The position numbers and the translations under genes are program-made. DNA of 35,148 nucleotides from Lachnospiraceae bacterium (GTDB lineage: Bacteria > Bacillota > Clostridia > Lachnospirales > Lachnospiraceae): contig JAAUZX010000057.1 in NCBI GenBank assembly GCA_014804365.1, positions 1 to 35,148 on the forward strand, given 5' to 3'. Positions 7,058-17,400 of the stretch are shown in pieces (within the stretch, counting starts at the first letter, position 1; every line of letters begins with the position of its first letter). The notes beneath the pieces were generated by a model. It made no database searches, had not been told where the DNA came from, and saw only the letters and a program-made list of their open reading frames with translations.

Positions 7058-7086
7058 AATGTATCACAGACTTTTTTAAATGTCAA
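7058..7086 (-). promoter_or_regulatory. Promoter of the leader peptide / ABC exporter unit
   Basis: On the minus strand TTGACA (7086-7081), 17-nt spacer, TACATT (7063-7058). It lies 41 bases past the carB stop. A weak stem at 7115-7131, overlapping the carB stop, with a T-containing tail might end carB transcription, but it is short and bulged. Confidence 0.65.
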
Positions 7087-7127
7087 GCAGTTTTTTAAAC
7101 AAATTTTTATGCAGGTAGCGTAAGCGC

Positions 7128-10100
7128 CTACTCCTTATCATGAATCTCACTATGCAGCTCCTGCAGCGACTTCACCTCACTGCTGTTATGGGTCTTCAGA
7201 TAATGGATTCCCTCAGCAGTCACTTTCGCAGCGGCAACCGTCGTGATATACGCCGCTTTTGCCTTGATCGCCGCTTTCCGCAGATAGCTGTCGTCATGTA
7301 CGCTGTCTTTTCCTACGGGCGAATTGATGATCAGGTCAAAATCGCCGTTGGTGATCATATCCCCCACGTTCGGGCGGCCTTCGTACAGCTTCTTCGCCTT
7401 CGTTGCGGGAATGCCCGCCGCCGTGATCAGATTATAGGTTCCTTCCGTAGCTACGATCTTAAAACCGTCCTCCGCAAGGCTCTTCGCCACCTCCACGACT
7501 TCATCCTTATCCTTTTTATTAACAGAAATCAGCACTGTTCCCTCAAGCGGCAGTTTCGACTGTACCGCCTCCTGTGCCTTGAAGAACGCTTCGCCGTAAG
7601 AGCGTGACAGACCAAGCACTTCTCCGGTGGAACGCATCTCCGGCCCCAGAATGGGGTCCACTTCCGGGAACATATTGAAAGGGAACGCCGCCTCCTTCAC
7701 ACCGTAATTAGGGATCACCTGCTCTTTCAATTCCCTTATCGGTGAAGGACGCCCGGTAATTTCCGAAGTAATAATATCCGTTGCAAGAGGCACCATACGG
7801 ATATTGCAGACCTTGGACACTAACGGTACCGTACGGGATGCTCTCGGATTCGCTTCCAGCACAAAAACTTTTCCATTCTCAATAGCATACTGCATGTTCA
7901 TAAGTCCCTTAACATGCATCTCCTCCGCAATCTTTCTGGTATACTCCTTGATCGTCTCCACACTTTCCGCCGGAATATGTACGGAAGGAATGATGCACGC
8001 CGAATCTCCGGAATGAATGCCGGCAAGCTCGATATGCTCCATCACCGCAGGCACAAAAGCATGGGTGCCGTCACTGATGGCATCCGCCTCGCATTCCAGC
8101 GCATGATTCAGGAAACGGTCGATGAGAATCGGCCGGTCAGGCGTCACGCCCACCGCAGCATTCATATATTCCGTCATGCTCTCATCATCGTAAACCACTT
8201 CCATTCCTCTGCCGCCAAGCACATAGGAAGGGCGAACCATCACCGGATAGCCGATTCTCGCCGCGATCGCAAGCGCCTCTTCCACCGTGGTCGCCATTCC
8301 CGACTCCGGCATGGGAATTTCCAGTTTCTCCATCATGGCGCGGAACTGGTCACGGTCCTCCGCCAAGTCAATGACAGAAGGTGACGTTCCCAGAATCCTG
8401 ACACCGTTCTTCTCCAATTCGGACGCAAGATTAAGAGGCGTCTGCCCGCCGAACTGCGCGATCACGCCGAGAGGTTTTTCTTTCTTATATATGCTCAGAA
8501 CGTCCTCTAAGGTAAGAGGCTCGAAATACAGCTTATCTGAAGTGTCGTAATCGGTTGACACCGTCTCCGGGTTACAGTTCACGATAATCGTCTCGAATCC
8601 CAGCTTTTTCAGCGCCATAGCCGCATGTACGCAACAATAATCAAACTCGATTCCCTGTCCGATACGGTTCGGTCCGCCGCCAAGGATCATGATCTTCGGC
8701 TTGTCCTCATTGACCGGATTCTTGTCCGGTGCGTTGTAGGTTGAATAGAAATATGCGCTGTCCTGCGTTCCGCTGACATGAACGCCTTCCCAAGCCTCTT
8801 CCACGCCCAGCTCCAGACGGCGGTTACGGATATCATCCTCGGGAATCTCCAGAAGCTGACTTAAATATTTATCGGAAAAACCGTCTTTCTTGGCTGTGAT
8901 CAGCATTTCATCCCGCAGCATGCTGCCCTTGCATTGCAGAATCGCTTCCTCTTCCTCCACCAGTTCCTTCATCTGTTCGATAAAGTAAGCCTTCACCTTG
9001 GTGATCTCATGGATTTCCTCTATCGTTGCGCCTTTGCGAAGCGCCTCATACATCAGGAAATGGCGCTCACTGGAAGGTGTGATCAGCCTTCTGAGCAGTT
9101 CTTCCTTGGACAAATTATCAAAATCCTTCGCATGTCCCAATCCGTAACGACCCGTCTCCAGAGAACGAATTGCCTTCTGGAAAGCTTCTTTGTAGGTCTT
9201 ACCAATACTCATGACCTCACCCACGGCACGCATCTGCGTTCCCAGCTTGTCCTCAACGCCTTTAAACTTTTCAAATGCCCAGCGGGCAAACTTAATAACC
9301 ACATAATCGCCGTCCGGCACATATTTATCCAAAGTACCATACTTACCGCAGGGAATATCCTTGAGAGTAAGACCCGCCGCCAGCATGGACGATACAAGCG
9401 CGATGGGGAATCCCGTCGCCTTAGAAGCCAATGCCGAGGAACGCGAAGTACGAGGATTGATCTCAATAACAATGATCCTGTCCGTCACCGGATCATGGGC
9501 AAACTGCACGTTCGTACCACCGATCACCTGCACGGATTCTACAATCCTGTAGGCCTGCTCCTGCAGCTTCCTCTGACACTCTTCCGAAATGGTCAGCATC
9601 GGGGCGGAACAGAAAGAATCCCCCGTATGTACACCCAGAGGATCTATATTCTCTATAAAGCACACTGTGATAATGTTATTGTCCGCATCACGCACTACTT
9701 CCAGTTCCAGCTCTTCCCAGCCGAGAATAGATTCCTCCACCAGAACCTGTCCTACCAGACTGGCCTGCAGACCTCTGGCACATACCACCTGCAGTTCTTC
9801 CTTGTTGTATACCAGACCGCCGCCGGCACCGCCCATCGTATAAGCGGGGCGCAAAACCACCGGATAGCCCAGCTTCTCCGCGATAGCAAGCGCTTCCTCC
9901 ACAGAGTACGCCACCTCACTGCGGGCCATCTCGATACCGAGCGCATTCATCGTCTTCTTAAACTCTATACGGTCTTCTCCACGCTCGATGGCATCCACCT
10001 GCACGCCTATGACCTTCACATTATATTTATCAAGAATACCCGCCTTATTCAATTCGGCACACAAATTAAGCCCGGATTGCCCTCCCAGATTGGGAAGCAG

Positions 10101-10355
10101 CGCATCGGGGCGTTCCTTTGCAATAATCTGCTCTAAACGTTCTACATTAAGCGGCTCAATATAGGTCACATCAGCCGTCTCCGGGTCCGTCATGATCGTT
10201 GCCGGGTTAGAGTTAACAAGTACGATCTCATATCCCAGCTTCCGAAGCGCCTTGCACGCCTGCGTTCCCGAATAGTCAAACTCACAGGCCTGTCCGATAA
10301 TGATCGGCCCCGAACCAATGATCAACACTTTGTGAATATCTGTTCTGCGTGGCAT
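7128..10355 (-). CDS. carB: Carbamoyl-phosphate synthase large subunit
   Basis: 1,075 residues, the full length of the family. It makes carbamoyl phosphate from bicarbonate, ATP and glutamine-derived ammonia for pyrimidine and arginine synthesis. Both ATP-grasp halves are intact: IGSGPIIIGQACEFDYSGTQ near residue 12 and GGGPNRIGQGIEFDYCCVHA near 560, each followed by the N(S/C)NP(A/E)T motif, the glycine-rich PAYTMGGAGG / PSYVLGGRGM loops and IEINPRTSRSSALASKATG / LEANPRASRTVP blocks. The C-terminal ~130 residues are the MGS-like allosteric domain. SD GGAGG is 8 nt before the ATG. The glutaminase subunit carA is not adjacent: upstream is a divergent regulator and downstream the exporter leader. 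Confidence 0.97.
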   Translation of the reverse strand: MPRRTDIHKVLIIGSGPIIIGQACEFDYSGTQACKALRKLGYEIVLVNSNPATIMTDPETADVTYIEPLNVERLEQIIAKERPDALLPNLGGQSGLNLCAELNKAGILDKYNVKVIGVQVDAIERGEDRIEFKKTMNALGIEMARSEVAYSVEEALAIAEKLGYPVVLRPAYTMGGAGGGLVYNKEELQVVCARGLQASLVGQVLVEESILGWEELELEVVRDADNNIITVCFIENIDPLGVHTGDSFCSAPMLTISEECQRKLQEQAYRIVESVQVIGGTNVQFAHDPVTDRIIVIEINPRTSRSSALASKATGFPIALVSSMLAAGLTLKDIPCGKYGTLDKYVPDGDYVVIKFARWAFEKFKGVEDKLGTQMRAVGEVMSIGKTYKEAFQKAIRSLETGRYGLGHAKDFDNLSKEELLRRLITPSSERHFLMYEALRKGATIEEIHEITKVKAYFIEQMKELVEEEEAILQCKGSMLRDEMLITAKKDGFSDKYLSQLLEIPEDDIRNRRLELGVEEAWEGVHVSGTQDSAYFYSTYNAPDKNPVNEDKPKIMILGGGPNRIGQGIEFDYCCVHAAMALKKLGFETIIVNCNPETVSTDYDTSDKLYFEPLTLEDVLSIYKKEKPLGVIAQFGGQTPLNLASELEKNGVRILGTSPSVIDLAEDRDQFRAMMEKLEIPMPESGMATTVEEALAIAARIGYPVMVRPSYVLGGRGMEVVYDDESMTEYMNAAVGVTPDRPILIDRFLNHALECEADAISDGTHAFVPAVMEHIELAGIHSGDSACIIPSVHIPAESVETIKEYTRKIAEEMHVKGLMNMQYAIENGKVFVLEANPRASRTVPLVSKVCNIRMVPLATDIITSEITGRPSPIRELKEQVIPNYGVKEAAFPFNMFPEVDPILGPEMRSTGEVLGLSRSYGEAFFKAQEAVQSKLPLEGTVLISVNKKDKDEVVEVAKSLAEDGFKIVATEGTYNLITAAGIPATKAKKLYEGRPNVGDMITNGDFDLIINSPVGKDSVHDDSYLRKAAIKAKAAYITTVAAAKVTAEGIHYLKTHNSSEVKSLQELHSEIHDKE

Positions 10356-10409
10356 AACTTTCCTCCAATCTTACTGAAACTGCGAATCCACTCGTATGCA
10401 CAGATCCGC

Positions 10410-10427
10410 CTGTGAAAATTTTCACAG
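10410..10427. promoter_or_regulatory. 18-bp perfect palindrome in the carB 5' leader
   Basis: CTGTGAAAATTTTCACAG is a perfect palindrome with no loop. It lies between the carB promoter and its start codon, about 55 nt upstream of the ATG. This form suits a dimeric repressor's operator better than an RNA hairpin. The binding protein is unknown. Confidence 0.55.
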
Positions 10428-10466
10428 TATCTTCCTGTCTTTTGTCACATTTCACTACCGTTCATT

Positions 10467-10496
10467 ATTCTATCATTAGATTAGTATAGGTGTCAA
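10467..10496 (-). promoter_or_regulatory. carB promoter
   Basis: On the minus strand TTGACA (10496-10491), 18-nt spacer, TAGAAT (10472-10467). The resulting leader of about 105 nt includes the 18-bp palindrome. It is back-to-back with the AraC gene promoter. Confidence 0.65.
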
Positions 10497-10513
10497 TTCG
10501 ATATAATCCGTAA

Positions 10514-10542
10514 TTGCCATTATATCAAATTCATGCTATAGT
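10514..10542 (+). promoter_or_regulatory. Promoter of the AraC-family gene
   Basis: TTGCCA (10514-10519), 17-nt spacer, TATAGT (10537-10542), 40 nt before the ATG. The -35 boxes of this and the carB promoter are 17 bases apart, so a bound regulator could affect both. Confidence 0.6.
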
Positions 10543-10582
10543 AATCCTACTTACCATATTGCTGAATAGGGGATGATATACA

Positions 10583-11356
10583 ATGGATTTATTACAGGAT
10601 TGGCATGTGCAGGAGACACTGGACAGTGAAGAGGAAATATTCCACCGCTCAACCAATGAAGAAAATTTATTTTTTCATGCGGTATGCTCCGGAGATATTG
10701 ATTTCGTATATCAAAACTGCAAAGAAAAGCGCTTTACCGAATCCGAAGGTGTGGGAATACTCTCGCGCGATCCGGTGACCAATCTGAAATATCATTTTGT
10801 GATCACAACCGCGTTCATTACGAGGTTGTGTGTGGAATCCGGCATGGAAAATGAACTGGCTTTTCGTCTCAGTGATTTCTATATCCTGAAGCTTGACAAC
10901 CTCCACACCACGCAGGCGGTGACCGATCTTCACGACCGCATGGTACTGGATTTCACCGGCAAAATGCGGCTTTTAGTCAGAAATATCGGCACATCCAAAG
11001 CAACCGGGGATTGTATTGATTACATATACACCCATATCAAAGAGCGTATCACAATAGAGGCCCTTGCCGACTATACGGGATTATCCACAAGCTACCTGTC
11101 CCGTCTTTTTAAAAAGGAAACCGGTATATCGATCAGTGACTATATCCGTGAGAAAAAGATTGAAAAAGCACAAAATCTCCTGAAGTACTGCGATTACAGC
11201 CTGATCGAGATAACAAATTATCTGTCTTTCTCATCACAAAGCCACTTTATTCAGTTATTTAAGAGCTATACCGGCATGACTCCCCTTAAATATCGTAACC
11301 TACACTCTCATTCCAGTTGGAATGTTGCCGAAGAAAAGAAAACGGATACTGTCTAA
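10583..11356 (+). CDS. AraC family transcriptional regulator
   Basis: 257 residues. The C-terminal ~100 residues (about 148-248) carry the two helix-turn-helix motifs: ITIEALADYTGLSTSYLSRLFKKETG and SLIEITNYLSFSSQSHFIQLFKSYTGMTPLKYR, the latter the AraC signature. The N-terminal ~145 residues lack a cupin pattern and resemble the helical sensor region of Firmicutes AraC proteins annotated as YSIRK-related; the ligand is unknown. GGGG lies about 10 nt before the ATG. It is divergent from carB and convergent with the large GH16 gene. It could control the glycan-active gene, but no operator evidence links them. Confidence 0.88.
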   Translation: MDLLQDWHVQETLDSEEEIFHRSTNEENLFFHAVCSGDIDFVYQNCKEKRFTESEGVGILSRDPVTNLKYHFVITTAFITRLCVESGMENELAFRLSDFYILKLDNLHTTQAVTDLHDRMVLDFTGKMRLLVRNIGTSKATGDCIDYIYTHIKERITIEALADYTGLSTSYLSRLFKKETGISISDYIREKKIEKAQNLLKYCDYSLIEITNYLSFSSQSHFIQLFKSYTGMTPLKYRNLHSHSSWNVAEEKKTDTV

Positions 11357-11378
11357 TCTAAATGACAGTATCCGTTTT
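11339..11378. terminator. Bidirectional intrinsic terminator between AraC and GH16 genes
   Basis: A perfect 15-bp inverted repeat (11339-11353 with 11364-11378; core GGATACTGTC/GACAGTATCC) has an A4 run on one side and T4 on the other. The AraC stop codon lies at the base of the 10-nt loop. It ends both convergent genes. Confidence 0.85.
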
Positions 11379-11426
11379 CCCGATAGGGAGTATCGTATAA
11401 TCTATTATCTACTATCTATCTGACTA

Positions 11427-14400
11427 TCACGGCTCTACTTCTCCATCTTCCGCAATTCCGGATTCATTCTGACTTCCGCTGTCGCTTTGGTCATCTGGTG
11501 TTTCCTCAGCCCCGCTGTCGTTCTGTGAATCGGATGTATCCTCTTCTGCACCTTCATCATCCGCCGTGTCATCGGAAAGATCATCCGGATTCTCGATATT
11601 CTGATCATCCTGCACTTCCGTTGCTTTGCCGGAATCATCACTGGCATTATCGTCGGAGTTATTTGCCGGAGGCGTTGCTGTTGTATCCGGATCGCTCTTT
11701 GCATCTGATTCTGGCTCGCTTGTTGCCAGCGGTTCTATCTCAACCTCCTCATCCTTCTCTTCATCCGGAGCTGTTCCATCTGTAACCTTCGTGACACTGA
11801 CATCGGAGATCTCAATCGCATGAGCTTCTAACGTCGTATCTCCAATCTGACCCATGGATAACTGGAATCTAAGCAAACCGTTAACCTCTTTATCCTGCAA
11901 TGTTATGACACGGCTGACTGATTTTTGCTTATTCGCCGTCAGATCAATAGAAGTGCCACCATACCAGCCATCGTCTGCGTCCTGGAACGCAAATTCCACT
12001 GTTCTATCGATAGTTGAAGCGATCTTGAAGTTCACCTTATAGCTCGCACCCTTCTCCATTGTCAGACCTGTCTGCTTTAACTGTACATTCCAGTTTGCGG
12101 TTCCGGCATTGGTTATTTCATATCTTGCCTTACCATCAGTAAATGTCGCATTTCCAGCAGTACCGTCCTCTTCGTGGAAGTAATCACTCCAGTCGGCCTG
12201 ACCCCCTGCAAATTTACCATTCTTAATCAGATCCGTACCGATCTCAACTGGATCTTCTTCCGGCTTCTCATCTGCATCGCTGTCTTTCACAACACTGACC
12301 TCATCGATCTCGATCTTATGTGATTCAGAAATTGGAGTATCACCAATCTTGCCCATAGCAATTACGAACATGATCTTGTTACTGGTTGCCTTGTCTACCA
12401 TAATCGTTCTTTCTACAGGTAATTCTGTATTGGCAGTCAGCTCTAAGTCATCAGAGTCATAAACAGCCCAGCTCTCATCCTCCTGCAACATATATGATAC
12501 TTTTCTTGCTACGTCGGACTGGATTTTGAATTTTACCTTATATGAGGCTCCCTGTTCCAGTTGCAAACCAGACTGCTTTAACTGTACGCTATAAGTCTCA
12601 TTACCAACGTTAGTTATATCAAAGACTGCCTTTTCATCCGTAACATTGAATTCTGCTTCTCCACCTTCACATGGACCGCTCTGCGTCCAGTCTTCCTTAC
12701 CGTTAGCAAAATCACCGTTCTTGATCAGTTCCGTACCGGGCGCAAGAGGTACAATAGGATCCTCTTCCGTATCTCCGCCTGTGCCACCGATTTTCTTAAC
12801 ACTGATATCATCGATCTCAATGGTGGATGCCGGTGTTTCCTCTCCAGCAATCTTACCCATGGAGATTGAGAAGGTAATATCATTACTAGTCGGCCAAGGT
12901 TCTCCGCTCTCCTGATATCCTACAGTCATTTCATATTCTACTTCTTTTGCCTCGTTAGCCTGCAGCTTTAAGTCTTCCCCACCGTACCATTTATAATCAG
13001 AAGTCATGAACGAATATTTCACAGTTCTTGCTGCAGTGGATTTGATGTTGAATTTGACCTTGTATGAAGTACCCGCTTCCAGTGTCAACTTTTCTGTATG
13101 ACTTAACTTTACATCCCAATCATTACTTCCAACATTGGTTATCTTATAGGACGCTTTTCCGTCCGTAAAGCTGACATCTGCCACTCCGCCACCAGTTTCA
13201 TCCTTCCAGTACTTATCACCTTCCGAGAAATCACCGTTCGCAATCATTTCCTTGCCTTCTTCTACCGGTGCTATCTCTACAGGATCTGTCTCTTCCAATG
13301 TGATATTGTCGATCAATACCGTATGCTTTGTTGTAATCTGTTTTTCGCTTACAGCGCCCATGGAAATACTGAGTATTGTCTCCGAATCTGTATCCTCAGT
13401 CATCTTGAACGTATGGCTAAAGGGCTGCCAGCCTCCGTTCAGGTTAATATGCTGTGTTCCGGAATACGGTGTCCAGTCATCATTATGTTTACTACCGTCT
13501 CTCTGCAATGCATACATGATTTCTCTATCCATTGTAGATTTTGCATCGAAACCGATCTTATACCACTTATCCTTTTCCAGCTTGATATTGCTCTGCTTCA
13601 GCTGAATCTTCCAATCCTGATCTCCGGTATCTTCAATATCGATGGAGAACGCATTATCCTCATTCAAACTGTCCACAACATAATAAGGTGCACTTGCGCT
13701 ACTATCCACAAATACTTCATATCCTACCATGCCGTTGGAGAAATCACCGTTTACAATCAGTCCGTCTTCCCTAATGCTGACATTGTCAATATATGTAGTG
13801 CCTGCTGTTCCAAGCAGGAAGCGAAGCTCGCTACCATTCAGATCCTCTTCAGTAAGATCAAGATCATAGCTGAACGTTTGCTTATCTGTGGTCAGATTAC
13901 TTGTAAATGTTTTTCCTGCTATGGTAGTCTGTATTGTCTTCGCCCGATCCGCATAGGCATCAAAGCTCAGCTTATACATCTTACCGCCTGTGATTGCAAT
14001 AGACTTCTGATAAACTACTACATCCTCAGGCTTTTGTACTGTCTGCGGTACAACTACTTTCAGTTCACGCTTAGCGTCACTCGTTACGGATACGCTTGCA
14101 CCTCTGCACTTATCAATATCCCAATCCCAGTATGCAAGTCGTAATTTCCCGGCTTCGTTGCCTTCTTCGAAAAATCCGTTATATACATAGTTGCCGTCCG
14201 GCAGGACATTCACTTCCGGCACTTCCACTTCTACGTCGGTCTTTACCAGTTTAACATTGCTGATATGAACCTTCGCTGTAGATCCCTGATTACCCAGATT
14301 AAACTCCAATCTTGCCCTTCCGTCATCATCCGATGTCATATCAAAGGTATACTCATAGGGTTGCCATTCCGTAGTCAGATTGACCGTCGTATCTGGCAGA

Positions 14401-17400
14401 TACCTAGCCCATCCATGGAAAGGTGCGCTGATATCAGTGATCATCGTACGTGCTTCATCCGCATATGCATCAAAGCTCAGCTTATACTGGTTACCTTTCC
14501 TGACAGGCACACCAGCCTGTACGATCTGTACGCTGTAATCGACAGAGCCTGCCTTCGTTGTCGTGATCTGCAACTCATTCTCTTTGATCTCTGCCGTAGC
14601 TTCACCACCTTCCGCTGTCAGAAGCTGCCAGTCGCCACTTACCATATCTTCTACTTTGGCAAAATCGCCATTGATAATATAATTTCCGTTTTCATCCGGT
14701 TCTCTGAATGTCTCTTCCGCCTTCTCCGGCTTCTCTACATCGATATCATATGCAGCCGGATCTTTCTGATATACTCTGACATAGTCCACTACGAGCTGAG
14801 CATTGTCCCCAAACATCGTAGTCTCATCCGGATAGCCTACCCAGCTTCCGCCGACAGCAACATTCAGGATCATATAGAACGGCTGATCGAAAGGAGCCGG
14901 ATATGCTGCCTCTCCAAATCCGGGCTTCTGAGTAAACCAATCATTTTCCTTGTGAATCAGATTACCGTCTACATAGAATCTGATTTCGCCCGGTTCCCAC
15001 TCACATGCATATACATGGAATTCTTCTGAGAAATCACCTTCTTCCAATGTAAGTGTTCCCTGAGACTCGTCATGAGGCTCGCCGAAATGCAGCGTGCTGT
15101 ACACCTTATTGGTCTCCTGTCCCATCACTTCCATTATATCGATCTCACCGCACTTAGGCCACTGTCCGTAGTAACTCTCATCGGTGGGCATCATCCAAAA
15201 CGCCGGCAGGAATCCCTTGCCGCTGGGTACTTTCGCCCTTGCCTCAAATCTTCCATACGTATAATCATGCTTATTCTGTGTGTTGATTCTTCCGGATGTA
15301 TAGCTATTGCCATCCTTAATTGCCTGAATAACAAGATTGCCGTCTTTTACATAGATATTCTTCGAATCATCCTCATACTGCTGCAATTCTGCATTGACCC
15401 AGCCGGGCTCATGAAGTTCCACATTCCATGAGCTTCTGTCCAACGCCTCCCCGTTGAAGTCATCTTCCCACATTAACTTATATCCATACGCCAATTCGCC
15501 CTTGTTCGTAGCGGGAATTGTTCTCGTATTCACTTCGTTACATCTTGTACATACCTGTTGTTCCAGACCCACTTCAGTCGCCGTTGCCTTAGAAACCACG
15601 GTCCACGATCCGAAGTCATGTCCTAACGGATTCGTAACCGTCTGCTGTCTACCTTCACATTCCGTACATACTTCGTTAGCCAGTCCGCTCTCTTCACAGG
15701 TAGCAGGTCTACTACTTGCATCGTCTTCCGCAGGAACCCAATTGTGTGTTTCACACTCCGACACGGTCACATAGCATTTGCTCTCTACGCCGTTAGCCTT
15801 GATCGTGATTGTCGCCCGACCTGCTTTCTTAGCAGTTACAACACCTTTTTTATCCACTGTTGCCGTCTTGACATCAGAAGATTTATATGTAACAGCCTGG
15901 CTTTCACCTATGATCTCCATGGAGGTTTCCTCACACAGGTTCGCCTTAGCATTCGGCTTGATAATCAGTTCATTCTTATCCAGAATGATCTTAGGTTCTT
16001 TTACATTGACCAAGCACTTCGCGGTCACACCGTTGGCTGTAGCCGTAATGAGCGCCGATCCTGCACTCTTAGCCGTTATCTTACCACTCTTATTTACTTC
16101 TGCGATCTGCGGAGCATCGCTGGACCATGTCACTTTCTTGTTTGCTCCGTCTACTGTCGCCTTTAATGTTACGGTATTGCCTTTTCCTTTTGTATACAAG
16201 GTATACTCTTTCTGATTCAACGAAATGGTAGGCGTATCTGTTACGGTAACACGCACTGTATCCTCAACGCCGTTCGCCTTCACAGTGACGGTTGCGCTTC
16301 CCGCTTTCTTACCGACAAGTTTTCCTCTGCTCACAGATACTACTTTCGTATCGGAACTTGTCCATACCGCTTTATTGCGTCCCGCTACATGATAATCGAG
16401 GGTATAGCTTCTGGCCGCTCCCCTGGTTTTCAAGTAAACGTCCTCCTCTTCTATGGAGGTTGTCGGTTCCTTTACTTCTACCATACAGGTATCTGTCTTT
16501 CCATCACATTTTGCAGTTATGACTGCCTTTCCAACGCCGACAGCGGTGATCTTAGCCTTACCTCTATTCTTGCTATCCACCGTAACAACGTTTTCATTGT
16601 CGGAAGACCATGCTATTTTTTCACCGTTTGTCATGTTTGTTTTCAGTTCTTTCGACTCTCCTACTGTCCCTTTGAAGTCGTTCTTGGTCACATAGAGCAG
16701 TTCAGACTCTGTATTAATCGAAATCCGTCCCGGTTCCACGTGTACAGTACAGTGCTTTTCTACACCGTTTGCCTTCGCAGTAACGATCACGGTACCTTCT
16801 TTCTTACCGGTTACCTTGCCGCCACTTACCGTAGCGATTTTTCTGTCAGAACTAGTCCACGTAACCGACCTCTTGGGTCCTACAACTGTGGGTACCAGTC
16901 TGATGGCGCTTCCCGCGCCTCTCGTACTGAGATACATTTCTTTCACATTTAATTCAAGGTCGATATCCAGAACTTCCACTTTACAGGATGCAGTCCTGCC
17001 GTTTACTCTAGCGGTTATGACTGCCTCCCCTGCCTCCGTCACGGAAGTAACCACGCCTCTGCCTCTTGCATCCTTCACTACCTTGGCAACTTCTTCATTG
17101 CTGCTGCTCCACACAATGTCCGCTGCATTTCTCGTAGCTCCGCTCACTTTCGCCGTCAACGTGACCTTATTGCCCGACGTATTATCATTATCCGAACGAT
17201 AGATCGTAGCTGTTGACTTATTCAATTCCACACTGGGATCCACCACCGTAACGACACAAGTCTTACGCGGGAAACCTATACCGGATGAAATGATGGCCGT
17301 TCCTTTTCTGAGCGGCGTTACGTATCCATACTGGTCAACGGTCGCTACATTCACGTTATAAGAGACCCATCTCGGTTTCTTATCTCCCAGGTTTTCCATT

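Noticed and set aside
8934..10136. 400-codon plus-strand frame opposite carB
   Set aside because: Lies entirely antisense to an intact, well-conserved carB and has no family resemblance; a codon-bias shadow.
10356..10466. Riboswitch or PyrR-type attenuator in the carB leader
   Set aside because: Only the loop-free palindrome is visible; no terminator with T-run or PyrR-like hairpin was found before the start codon.
13323..16952. Several hydrophobic plus-strand frames (up to 273 codons) opposite the GH16 gene
   Set aside because: All are antisense to the Ig-like and CBM modules and lack starts with SD sites; composition follows from the complement of Thr/Val/Ala-rich codons.
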